From contig JAZQYH010000080.1 in the NCBI GenBank assembly GCA_045633415.1, positions 1 to 18,385 on the forward strand: 18,385 nucleotides of DNA, written 5' to 3'. Below are positions 7,626-13,757 of the stretch, in pieces. The position numbers and the translations under genes are program-made. How positions within the stretch are numbered: the stretch's first letter is position 1; each line of letters opens with the position of its first letter. The notes below the pieces were generated by a model. It was not told the DNA's origin and searched no databases. It worked only from the letters and a program-made list of their open reading frames with translations. This DNA comes from RGIG3102 sp045633415. GTDB lineage: Bacteria; Bacillota; Clostridia; Oscillospirales; Ruminococcaceae.

Positions 7626-8210
7626 CTACTCCTTTATAAGATATGCCCTGCACGGACTGCCCTCTGCGCCTTTGAAATTCAGCGGTGCCGCTGAAAGAAA
7701 GTATACGCCCTCAGCCACATCTGTAAGCACAACACCTTCCAGCAGGACAATCTCCTGTGATAGCAAAAGTTTATGCACTGCCATAGGTGCATTTTCAGGA
7801 CCTACAGACTGGCTTTCGTTACCGATAAGCAATATTTTATTATCAGCGAAAACCTGTGCCGCCTCACTGGTTACCACACAGTCCCCTGCTATCAGTATCC
7901 TTTTGTCTGCGCCTGCCTGTTTCCGCTTTTCCATTATATTTTGTGCACAGTTGGCTGTTACATCCCCGCTGTGATGTGCCACAAAGCACTTGCCTACACA
8001 GCCCTCCAGCAGCAGAGACTCCACAGTTTTGCCGTCTTTGAAAAAGTGGGCAGGGGCGTCTATATGTGTACCGTTGTGACAGCCCATTTCAATACTGGAC
8101 AGGTTGTATATATCACCTTTATCCATATCCATCTGTTTTGTCAGTTTCGGACCTATGTCACCGGGGTAAACCTTGCACCCCAGTATCTCCTGAGAAATAT
8201 CTATAATCAT
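7626..8210 (-). CDS. Cyclase family protein (kynurenine formamidase-like metal hydrolase)
   Basis: A 194-residue protein of the cyclase family (PF04199). The metal-binding motif HNGTHIDAPAHF is complete, with His45, His49, Asp51 and His55; in characterised members these bind Zn or Mn and hydrolyse amide or ester bonds, for example N-formylkynurenine, isatin or cyclic substrates. The exact substrate cannot be read from sequence; no tryptophan-degradation gene is nearby. GGAG lies about 7 bases before the ATG and a strong promoter lies at 8238-8266. It is the first gene of a two-gene operon with the CadD-type transporter, which suggests the transporter might export a product or the hydrolase's metal, but this is speculation. 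Confidence 0.88.
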   Translation of the reverse strand: MIIDISQEILGCKVYPGDIGPKLTKQMDMDKGDIYNLSSIEMGCHNGTHIDAPAHFFKDGKTVESLLLEGCVGKCFVAHHSGDVTANCAQNIMEKRKQAGADKRILIAGDCVVTSEAAQVFADNKILLIGNESQSVGPENAPMAVHKLLLSQEIVLLEGVVLTDVAEGVYFLSAAPLNFKGAEGSPCRAYLIKE

Positions 8211-8237
8211 TGTATTCTCCTTATGCTTAATAACTTT

Positions 8238-8266
8238 ATTATAAACACAGCCATATTTTTCTGCAA
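8238..8266 (-). promoter_or_regulatory. Sigma-A type promoter for the cyclase-cadD operon
   Basis: TTGCAG (8266-8261), a 17-base spacer and a perfect TATAAT (8243-8238) on the minus strand. The -35 box starts immediately after the U-run of the preceding gene's terminator, so the two elements are packed end to end. Confidence 0.75.
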
Positions 8267-8292
8267 CAAAAAAGGCGGTAATACCGCCTTTT
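8267..8292 (-). terminator. Intrinsic terminator of the XRE-desulfoferrodoxin gene
   Basis: On the minus strand AAAAGGCGGT (8292-8283) pairs with ACCGCCTTTT (8279-8270) around a 3-base loop and continues into a seven-U run. The left arm overlaps the stop codon of the regulator gene. Confidence 0.88.
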
Positions 8293-8872
8293 AAACCAGT
8301 TTTTTATACAATCCGTGTCTGTTGCAATACATATAGAATATGCCATGACCACTTTTTCTTATTCTGGCAGAAACATCCTGCTGTGGATACATTTTTACAA
8401 TATCCACTCTGTCTCCTGCCGCAAATGCTATAAAAGAAATAAAATGCTGTTTTGACATTTCGTGGTCTGAAGATATGTAATACTCGCCGTCTATAATCTC
8501 GATGTTTATATCGTGGTCGGCATCAGCAGACTCGGCCTCCAATGGTGGCAGTGTAATACCACAGCAGGAGAAACTGCCCTGTCCTGCCGCCGCAATAATG
8601 TTACCACATACAGGGCAAACATAGAAAACAGTTTTTCTCATGTTTCCGCTGAGGTTTGTATTGGTGTAAAATTCACCGGCAAAAAGTTCTGCCACTGATA
8701 CACCCAGTGCCTTTGCCAGACTGTCTACTATTGATATATCCGGCAGACCACGGTCTGTTTCCCATTTGGATATGGTTTTGTCGCTTATGTTCAGCTTTTC
8801 TGCCAGCTGTTTCTGTGTCATTTTCTGCTTTTCACGCAGTTCTCTTATAATTTTACCTGTAATATAGCTCAT
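8291..8872 (-). CDS. XRE-family regulator fused to a desulfoferrodoxin-like iron domain
   Basis: The ATG at 8872 is chosen because AGAGG lies 7 bases upstream; an ATG further upstream (8923) would sit on the -35 box. The 193-residue product has an XRE helix-turn-helix at about residues 6-62 (MTQKQLAEKLNISDKTISKWE). It is followed by a CPVCGNI...SCCG segment (Cys86, 89, 103, 104) that matches the desulforedoxin-like centre I of desulfoferrodoxin. Then comes a superoxide-reductase-like domain with His120, His137, His143, Cys183 and His186 (YCNRHG), all five ligands of the catalytic Fe(His)4Cys centre II. It probably senses superoxide, oxygen or iron and controls its own promoter or nearby genes; enzyme activity is also possible. 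Sensing is inference. Confidence 0.85.
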   Translation of the reverse strand: MSYITGKIIRELREKQKMTQKQLAEKLNISDKTISKWETDRGLPDISIVDSLAKALGVSVAELFAGEFYTNTNLSGNMRKTVFYVCPVCGNIIAAAGQGSFSCCGITLPPLEAESADADHDINIEIIDGEYYISSDHEMSKQHFISFIAFAAGDRVDIVKMYPQQDVSARIRKSGHGIFYMYCNRHGLYKKLV

Positions 8873-8894
8873 TTCATTACCTCTCATATTGTTG

Positions 8895-8923
8895 ATTATA
8901 CGATATATCTGCCTGTGGTACAA
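8895..8923 (-). promoter_or_regulatory. Sigma-A type promoter for the XRE-desulfoferrodoxin gene
   Basis: TTGTAC (8923-8918), a 17-base spacer and a perfect TATAAT (8900-8895) on the minus strand. Transcription would start near 8888, about 16 bases before the ATG at 8872, supporting the downstream start choice. Confidence 0.78.
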
Positions 8924-8939
8924 CCTACGGATAGTATAG

Positions 8940-8965
8940 TGTCAGTGAATAAAACTATGTCAGTG
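8940..8965 (+). repeat. Short direct repeat TGTCAGTG in a divergent intergenic region
   Basis: TGTCAGTG occurs at 8940-8947 and again at 8958-8965, 18 bp apart. It lies between the divergent regulator and M23 peptidase genes, upstream of both. It could be a regulator binding site, but eight bases twice in an AT-rich spacer may also be chance. Confidence 0.35.
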
Positions 8966-9010
8966 GTAAACAATATATACAAACCTTAAATTTATTCTGG
9001 AGGAGTATAT

Positions 9011-9706
9011 ATGAAAAACAAGCTTTTTGGCAAGCTGGGAGATAAAATCAAAGGAAATATGCTGACTCTTTTTCTGCTGTCAGTGATAGCTCTGGCAGGG
9101 TTTTACACATACAGGACTATTATAGGTATAAACAGACAGCTGGAAAACCAACATATTCAGAATATTGAAGCCACACCTACCCCAGAGCCAGAAAAAGTGG
9201 AGGATGTTCAGCAAGAGCAATATAATGTGCCACTGCCTGCAAAACCAAGCCCACAGCCTACACCACGGCAGGACGTGCAGACACAGCGGCCTGAAGTACA
9301 GCGGCGGCCAACCTTTGTTCTGCCTGTAAACGGCAAAATATTTGCGGCTTACTCTGGCGATGAGCTGGTGTATAACCGCACTCTGGACGACTGGCGCACT
9401 CACAACGGCGTGGATATTTCTGCCGCTCCCGGTGATGCAGTAAAATCAGGGGCAGACGGTAAAGTTGTAAATGTATATGAAGACGGTATGCTGGGCACTG
9501 TAATTGAAATAGAACACAATGGCTTTACTGCAAAATATTGCGGTCTGACACAGTCAACATTTGTAAAAGCTGGTGACAGCGTAAAACAAAATCAGTCTAT
9601 CGGCACAGTTGGTGAAATAGCAATGGAAGTGGCTGAAGAAAGCCATATTCATCTGGAAATATCCAAAAACAGCAAAACTGTAAACCCGGACACTGTGCTG
9701 AAATAA
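9011..9706 (+). CDS. Membrane-anchored M23 (LytM) endopeptidase, SpoIIQ-like
   Basis: A 231-residue protein with a short cytoplasmic start, one membrane segment (about residues 17-39), a Pro/Gln/Thr-rich outside linker (about 53-100) and a C-terminal M23 domain (about 101-231). The zinc site is intact: His131 and Asp135 in THNGVDI, and His212-x-His214 in SHIHLEI. The stretch TLDDWRTHNGVDI and the single-anchor layout resemble clostridial SpoIIQ, the forespore membrane protein that helps engulfment; B. subtilis SpoIIQ lacks the catalytic residues while clostridial forms tend to keep them. A general cell-wall endopeptidase is the alternative. GGAGG lies 6-7 bases before the ATG. It is a single gene with its own terminator; no clear sigma-A promoter was seen. 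Confidence 0.82.
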   Translation: MKNKLFGKLGDKIKGNMLTLFLLSVIALAGFYTYRTIIGINRQLENQHIQNIEATPTPEPEKVEDVQQEQYNVPLPAKPSPQPTPRQDVQTQRPEVQRRPTFVLPVNGKIFAAYSGDELVYNRTLDDWRTHNGVDISAAPGDAVKSGADGKVVNVYEDGMLGTVIEIEHNGFTAKYCGLTQSTFVKAGDSVKQNQSIGTVGEIAMEVAEESHIHLEISKNSKTVNPDTVLK

Positions 9707-9711
9707 AGCTT

Positions 9712-9742
9712 AAAGACATAGCTACGGCTATGTCTTTTGTTT
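9712..9742 (+). terminator. Intrinsic terminator after the M23 peptidase gene
   Basis: A perfect 11-bp stem, AAAGACATAGC (9712-9722) and GCTATGTCTTT (9727-9737), with a TACG tetraloop and a U-rich tail. Confidence 0.88.
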
Positions 9743-9743
9743 A

Positions 9744-9772
9744 TTGAAAAATAAAGATATATGTGTTAGTAT
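9744..9772 (+). promoter_or_regulatory. Probable promoter of the first cobalamin riboswitch transcript
   Basis: TTGAAA (9744-9749), a 17-base spacer and TAGTAT (9767-9772). Transcription would begin near 9780, about 10 bases before the riboswitch. The -10 box is imperfect. The 359-base gap between 9706 and 10066 is fully used by terminator, promoter, riboswitch and second terminator. Confidence 0.55.
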
Positions 9773-9789
9773 TGTTTATATATAAATAT

Positions 9790-9996
9790 TCAAGTGTCAG
9801 AAAACCTGTTGGTTTGTTCTGATGAAAAGGGAAACAGGTGAAAATCCTGTACGAACTCGTCACCGTAATTCAGTAGCAAAGGCCGATATATCACTGGGAA
9901 ACCGGGAAGATGGTCAATGTGTTGATAGATAAGCCGGGAGACCTGCCTGAATACAGTACAAAAGCTTTTGCTTTGATGCCACGAGTAATTGGCAGT
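9790..9996 (+). ncRNA. Cobalamin riboswitch 1 (adenosylcobalamin-type, B12 box)
   Basis: The conserved core is present: AAGGGAAACAGGTGAAAATC (about 9828-9847) leading into the CGTCACCGTAA part of the B12 box, and AAGCCGGGAGACCTGCC near 9931-9949. The ACTCGT in loop L5 (9855-9860) is the exact reverse complement of ACGAGT (9981-9986) at the loop of a small TGCCA/TGGCA hairpin (9977-9994), giving the L5-L13 kissing pair that these riboswitches use to sense the ligand. An intrinsic terminator follows 25 bases later, so control is by premature termination when B12 is plentiful. It governs the cysteine-rich gene at 10066. Confidence 0.93.
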
Positions 9997-10018
9997 ACAT
10001 ACATAGCTGTATTTGTGT

Positions 10019-10054
10019 GTCCTTTACTCTGTGTGGTAGAGGACTTTTTATTTT
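10019..10054 (+). terminator. Riboswitch-controlled intrinsic terminator before the cysteine-rich gene
   Basis: A 9-bp stem with one G-U pair, GTCCTTTAC (10019-10027) and GTAGAGGAC (10036-10044), is followed by TTTTTATTTT. It sits between riboswitch 1 and the start codon at 10066, with the GAGG ribosome binding site right after the U-tract, so it is an attenuator and not the end of a gene. Confidence 0.88.
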
Positions 10055-10065
10055 GAGGAACTGAT

Positions 10066-10302
10066 ATGGAAAACTCATATAAATATTTTGAAAACAGAGA
10101 CTGTCAGTATTACCCTTGTCACAAAGGGATAGACAATATAAACTGCCTTTTTTGTTATTGCCCGTTGTATTTCATGGAAAAATGCCCAGGCAATTACAGC
10201 TATATAGAATCTGGCGAAAAAAGAATAAAAGTATGTTCAGAGTGTAATTTTCCACATATAGCGGAAAATTATGACCTGATTATAAAAATACTTTCAGAAT
10301 AA
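10066..10302 (+). CDS. Cysteine-rich small domain protein under B12 control
   Basis: This 78-residue protein matches the cysteine-rich small domain family (PF04071, probable metal binding): KYFENRDCQYYPCHKG, then NCLFCYCPLY, KCPGNYSY and CSECNFPH. Eight cysteines (13, 18, 27, 30, 32, 40, 57, 60) and His19/His64 could bind zinc or an iron-sulfur centre. As I recall, such domains occur alone or joined to cobalamin biosynthesis proteins; the function is unknown. The riboswitch and attenuator directly upstream show that it is made when cobalamin is scarce, which agrees with a role in corrinoid metabolism or uptake. A GAGG site lies 7-8 bases before the ATG. The length is the full domain, with no truncation. 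Confidence 0.9.
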   Translation: MENSYKYFENRDCQYYPCHKGIDNINCLFCYCPLYFMEKCPGNYSYIESGEKRIKVCSECNFPHIAENYDLIIKILSE

Positions 10303-10326
10303 TATTGTATATCATAAAATGATATA
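10292..10326 (+). promoter_or_regulatory. Possible promoter and AT-rich inverted repeat before riboswitch 2
   Basis: TTTCAG (10292-10297), a 17-base spacer and TAAAAT (10315-10320) could start a transcript just ahead of riboswitch 2. The same bases include a perfect 8-bp inverted repeat, TATATCAT (10308-10315) and ATGATATA (10319-10326), followed by five Us; it could be a weak terminator for the upstream gene. Which role is real cannot be settled by eye. Confidence 0.35.
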
Positions 10327-10330
10327 GATT

Positions 10331-10516
10331 TTTACAGGGGGAAACAGGTGCAAATCCTGTACGAGCCCGTCGCCGTAAGATGTAAACATATTATCTGTCT
10401 TATCTGCTTGCCACGGCAGAGAAACAGCCATTGGGAAACTGAGAAGGCAGACAGATAAACATCAAGTCGGAATATCCCTGTAAATCATTCTTTGCAAACA
10501 CTGCGAGTGCCAGTGT
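10331..10516 (+). ncRNA. Cobalamin riboswitch 2
   Basis: A 9-bp P1 stem, TTTACAGGG (10331-10339) with CCCTGTAAA (10476-10484), closes the element. Inside are the conserved GGGGAAACAGGTGCAAATCC and GAGCCCGTCGCCGTAAG of the B12 box and the AAGTCGGAATATCCCTG form of the 3' core. The L13 hairpin is ACACTG (10498-10503) with CAGTGT (10511-10516); its loop pairs with L5 less well than in riboswitch 1 (one mismatch, two wobbles). No U-tailed terminator follows. The ribosome binding site at about 10535 lies roughly 19 bases after L13, so control of translation, or of RNA stability, is more likely. It governs the lipoprotein and S-component genes. Confidence 0.9.
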
Positions 10517-10546
10517 AAAGAAAAAACAATTTTAAAGGAGAACAAC

Positions 10547-11002
10547 ATGAAAATTAACAACACAACAAAAAAATTATTTTCAATGCTTGTTTGTGTAGTG
10601 CTTCTTGTGGCAATGGCACTGCCAATAACAGGTTGTACAAAAACTGACTCAGACCAGCCAGCATCACAGCCCCAGCAGTCCCAGACAGCTGACGTAGTTG
10701 TAAAAGGTGAAGGCCAGACAGTTTTTAGTTTTACTGTAGTAGACAAAGACGGAAATGAATCTGTTTTTGAAATTCACACAGATAAAACAACTGTAGGCGA
10801 AGCGCTGCTTGACTGCGCTCTTATCGAAGGTGAAGCAGGCCAGTACGGTCTGTATGTAAAAACTGTAAACGGTATTACAGCTGACTATGATGTAGACGGC
10901 ACATACTGGGCATTTTACATCAATGGCGAATACGCTATGACAGGTGTTGATGCAACTGATATAAATTCAGCTGATACATATACTTTCAAGGTGGAAAAAT
11001 AA
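10547..11002 (+). CDS. DUF4430 (transcobalamin C-terminal-like) lipoprotein
   Basis: A 151-residue lipoprotein: signal peptide with hydrophobic core (about residues 10-25), lipobox ITGC with Cys30, a short Ser/Gln-rich tether to about residue 48, then one DUF4430 domain (about 58-150; PF14478). The signature TVGEALLDCALIEGEAGQYG, then KTVNGITADYD and TYWAFYINGEYA, is well kept. This domain is related to the C-terminal domain of animal transcobalamin and intrinsic factor, which covers bound cobalamin. A preceding cobalamin riboswitch and a following ECF S component make it a likely surface corrinoid-binding or precursor-binding protein; binding is inferred. The start has AAAGGAG 6-7 bases upstream. 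Its stop overlaps the next start (TAATG). Confidence 0.9.
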   Translation: MKINNTTKKLFSMLVCVVLLVAMALPITGCTKTDSDQPASQPQQSQTADVVVKGEGQTVFSFTVVDKDGNESVFEIHTDKTTVGEALLDCALIEGEAGQYGLYVKTVNGITADYDVDGTYWAFYINGEYAMTGVDATDINSADTYTFKVEK

Positions 11003-11517
11003 TGAAACTTACCACAAAGGAACTGACATTGTTTTCAATGCTGGGTTCATTGATGTATGCATCTAAAGTAATCATGGAGGCCCTGCCAAACATACACCTG
11101 CTTGGTGTGTTGACAATGGCGTTCACACTGGTCTACAGAAAAAAAGCCCTGTACCCTATTTACCTTTATGTGTTTCTAAACGGGCTTTTCAGCGGTTTCA
11201 ACACATGGTGGATTCCCTATTTATATATCTGGACAGCGCTGTGGGCAGTGACAATGCTTTTGCCACAGAATATGCCACAAAAAATAAAGCCCATTGTCTA
11301 TATGTCAGTGTGTGCACTGCACGGATTCAGCTTTGGGCTTTTATATGCACCATTTCAGGCGCTGGTGTTTGGTCTCAATGCCAAAGCAACATTGGCATGG
11401 ATAATATCAGGCCTGCCTTTTGATATAGTTCACGGCATAAGCAATTTTTTCTGCGGTATGCTGATAGTACCCCTGACCAATGCACTGAAAAAACTGGATA
11501 CATACAGAAGATGGTAA
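11002..11517 (+). CDS. ECF-type transporter S component, predicted cobalamin-related
   Basis: A 171-residue, highly hydrophobic protein with about five or six membrane segments, the size of ECF transporter substrate-binding S components. The N-terminus KLTTKELTLFSMLGSLMYASK resembles the amphipathic start and small-residue helix by which S components dock to EcfT; the fold assignment rests on this and on hydropathy. It is translationally coupled to the DUF4430 lipoprotein by a one-base overlap and shares its cobalamin riboswitch, so the likely cargo is cobalamin or a precursor. No EcfA or EcfT gene is in the window; it would use a shared energising module coded elsewhere. It is not close enough by eye to name as CbrT or CblT. 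Confidence 0.82.
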   Translation: MKLTTKELTLFSMLGSLMYASKVIMEALPNIHLLGVLTMAFTLVYRKKALYPIYLYVFLNGLFSGFNTWWIPYLYIWTALWAVTMLLPQNMPQKIKPIVYMSVCALHGFSFGLLYAPFQALVFGLNAKATLAWIISGLPFDIVHGISNFFCGMLIVPLTNALKKLDTYRRW

Positions 11518-11526
11518 AAAACAAAC

Positions 11527-11565
11527 AAAAACAGGCACAGCAGTAACTTGCTGTGCCTGTTTTTT
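11527..11565. terminator. Strong bidirectional intrinsic terminator between S component and glgB
   Basis: A perfect 12-bp GC-containing stem, ACAGGCACAGCA (11531-11542) and TGCTGTGCCTGT (11549-11560), with a GTAACT loop. It is flanked by A-runs and a U-run on each strand, so it ends both the S-component transcript and the converging glgB transcript. Confidence 0.92.
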
Positions 11566-11597
11566 ATAGCTTGGATATAAACTTTTGTTTTGGGATA

Positions 11598-13679
11598 TTA
11601 TTTTTCAGTTTTTGCTTTTCTTGTGCGTTTTACTTTTGGTTTTTCTTCCACTGCAACTTCTTCTACAACTTCTTTTGCTTTTCTAGGTTTTTTCACCTTT
11701 TCAATGCAAACAGCTGTACGTGCTGGCAGCCAGATTTTAAAGCCGTTTTTACCATCTTCAAGTTTTTCTGTTTTGTAAACATAGTCCATGGAGATGCCGT
11801 CAAAACCGCCGAAGCGTTTTTCGTCTGTGGAAAGAACAGCCTTGTATTCGCCACGTGTTGGTACTACGATGTAGTCGTCGTAAGCGTTGAATGGGCTGAA
11901 GTTGAATGCAAACACTTTGCCACCACGTTCAAATACCAGAACCTGTTTGTCTTCTCTGCCCATCATGTATTCTGGTTTTTTCCTGTGGATTCTGCCTTCC
12001 TGTGCAAAGTGAATCATAGCTTTGTCAAAGTCGTTCAGCAGACCATAGCGGAGATAACCGTTGTCTGTCAGGCTCCACTGTCTGCGGCAGTAGTAGTGGC
12101 TCCAGCCATTGCCTTCACGTGGGAAGTCAATCCATTCTGGGTGGCCAAATTCATTACCCATAAAGTTCAGGTAGCCTTCGCCGCCTGCAGCCATAGAGAT
12201 AAGACGAATCATTTTGTGCAGTGCTACGCCTCTGTCTACAACCATACTGCCGGAAGCTCTGTCCATATCAGTATACATAGCGGCATCACACAGACGGAAC
12301 ATAATTGTCTTGTCGCCAACAAGTGCCTGATCGTGGCTTTCTGCATAACCGATATTTTTTTCATTTGGTCTGCGCATCTGCAGTTCGTACCAGATTTTGT
12401 GGATATTCCAGAATTCGTCTGGTGTTTCTTTCAGCAGACGAATCCACAGGTCTGGCATACCCATGGACAGACGGTAATCAAAACCTACACCACCTTCTGC
12501 AACAGGGATACACATACCAGGCAGTGCAGACATGTCTTCTGCGATACAGATAGCTTTTGGATTTACTTCTTTAATCAGGTCTGTTGCCAGCTGGAGATAT
12601 GTGATAGCTTCAATATCTGTGTTCATTGAGAAATATTTTTCAGGGCCGTCAAATGCCACACCCAGACCGTGGTCGTGGTACAGCATAGATGTAACACCGT
12701 CAAAACGGAAGCCATCAAAGTGATATTCGTCCATCCAGAATTTCAGATTGGACAGCAGGAAGTGGATAACCTCGTTTTTATTGTAGTTAAACAGTTTTGT
12801 GCCCCAAGCTGGGTGGTCGCCTTTTGGACCGTCATGGAAGAACTGATATGTTGTGCCGTCGAATTCGTTAAGGCCTTCTGCTGTGTTTTTAACTGCGTGG
12901 GAGTGTACCACGTCCAGCAGAACAGCAATACCCATTTCGTGTGCTGTGTCAATCAGGCTTTTCAGTTCGTTTGGCAGACCAAAGCGGGAAGATGCTGCAA
13001 AGAAGTTGGAAACCTGATAGCCGAATGAGCCGTAGTATGGGTGCTCCATAATAGCCATAATCTGAATAGTGTTATAGCCGCCTTCTTTGATTCTTGGCAG
13101 GATTTTATCACGGAATTCTGTGTATGTACCTACTTTTTCTTCTTCCTGTGCCATGCCGATATGACATTCGTAGATAAACAGCTCTTTAGCTGGTGTGAAT
13201 TTCTTTTTCTTCCATTTGTATGGTGCTTCATCTACGATTTCACAGCAGAATGCACGTGTTACAGGGTCCTGTACCACTCTGCGTGCATATGTAGGAATTC
13301 TTTCCAGCAGCTGGTCGTTGTGTTTTACGATTGTTTTTACTTTACAGCCATGCCACAGTGTTTCTGTGCCTTCAAGGAAGATTTCCCATACGCCACCACC
13401 AAGGTTTGTCATTGGGTGAGACAGCCACTGCCAGTTATTGAAGTCACCTGTCAGGTACATTTCCTGTGCAGCTGGTGCCCATTCACGATAAAACCAACCC
13501 TGTGGTTCAGTTGTTGATTTATGAAAACCAAAATATTCATGACCGTTGGCAAAGTCTTTCAGTGTAAGACCGCCTGCCAGCAGTTCGTTTTTCTTTCTGT
13601 TATAGTTGTCCATTCTCAGCTGAATATCAGCAGCAAATGGTTTGAGCATTTCATCATATTCTAAAATTTTCCAGTTCAT
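11598..13679 (-). CDS. glgB: 1,4-alpha-glucan branching enzyme (GH13, eukaryotic-like subfamily)
   Basis: The ATG at 13679 is chosen because AAGGAGG lies 7-8 bases upstream; the frame is open up to 13778 but that part overlaps the promoter. The 693-residue enzyme has an N-terminal CBM48-like domain (about 60-150; WAPAAQEMYLTGDFNNW), the GH13 barrel with DVVHSH (256-261), GFRFDGV with nucleophile Asp327, acid Glu381 in AEDM and ESHDQ (447-451), and an all-beta C-terminal domain. The MNWKILEYDEMLKPF start points to the GH13_8 subfamily that includes eukaryotic branching enzymes. The last ~35 residues are a Lys/Arg/Glu-rich tail. It makes alpha-1,6 branches in glycogen; no other glg gene is adjacent. 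Confidence 0.94.
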   Translation of the reverse strand: MNWKILEYDEMLKPFAADIQLRMDNYNRKKNELLAGGLTLKDFANGHEYFGFHKSTTEPQGWFYREWAPAAQEMYLTGDFNNWQWLSHPMTNLGGGVWEIFLEGTETLWHGCKVKTIVKHNDQLLERIPTYARRVVQDPVTRAFCCEIVDEAPYKWKKKKFTPAKELFIYECHIGMAQEEEKVGTYTEFRDKILPRIKEGGYNTIQIMAIMEHPYYGSFGYQVSNFFAASSRFGLPNELKSLIDTAHEMGIAVLLDVVHSHAVKNTAEGLNEFDGTTYQFFHDGPKGDHPAWGTKLFNYNKNEVIHFLLSNLKFWMDEYHFDGFRFDGVTSMLYHDHGLGVAFDGPEKYFSMNTDIEAITYLQLATDLIKEVNPKAICIAEDMSALPGMCIPVAEGGVGFDYRLSMGMPDLWIRLLKETPDEFWNIHKIWYELQMRRPNEKNIGYAESHDQALVGDKTIMFRLCDAAMYTDMDRASGSMVVDRGVALHKMIRLISMAAGGEGYLNFMGNEFGHPEWIDFPREGNGWSHYYCRRQWSLTDNGYLRYGLLNDFDKAMIHFAQEGRIHRKKPEYMMGREDKQVLVFERGGKVFAFNFSPFNAYDDYIVVPTRGEYKAVLSTDEKRFGGFDGISMDYVYKTEKLEDGKNGFKIWLPARTAVCIEKVKKPRKAKEVVEEVAVEEKPKVKRTRKAKTEK

Positions 13680-13757
13680 GATTTTGCCTCCTTTAAATTT
13701 ATTATGTTTTTGCACACAATATTCCAATTTAATTTTATCATAAATTGCAGAGAAATC

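Noticed and set aside
8873..8923. Upstream start for the XRE-desulfoferrodoxin gene at 8923
   Set aside because: That codon lies on the -35 box of a near-perfect promoter and would not be transcribed; AGAGG supports the ATG at 8872.
8940..8965. Repeats here as a possible CRISPR or mobile element end
   Set aside because: Only two 8-base copies with no further units, no spacers and no transposase; no insertion sequence features occur anywhere in the window.
10308..10326. AT-rich inverted repeat as a definite terminator for the cysteine-rich gene
   Set aside because: The stem has only one G-C pair and overlaps a plausible -10 box, so it was listed only as a possible regulatory element.
11553..12629. 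A 358-codon open frame on the plus strand
   Set aside because: It lies antisense to the catalytic domain of glgB, begins within the terminator, is rich in Phe, Cys, His and Val with no recognisable domain, and has no ribosome binding site. It is a codon-bias shadow.
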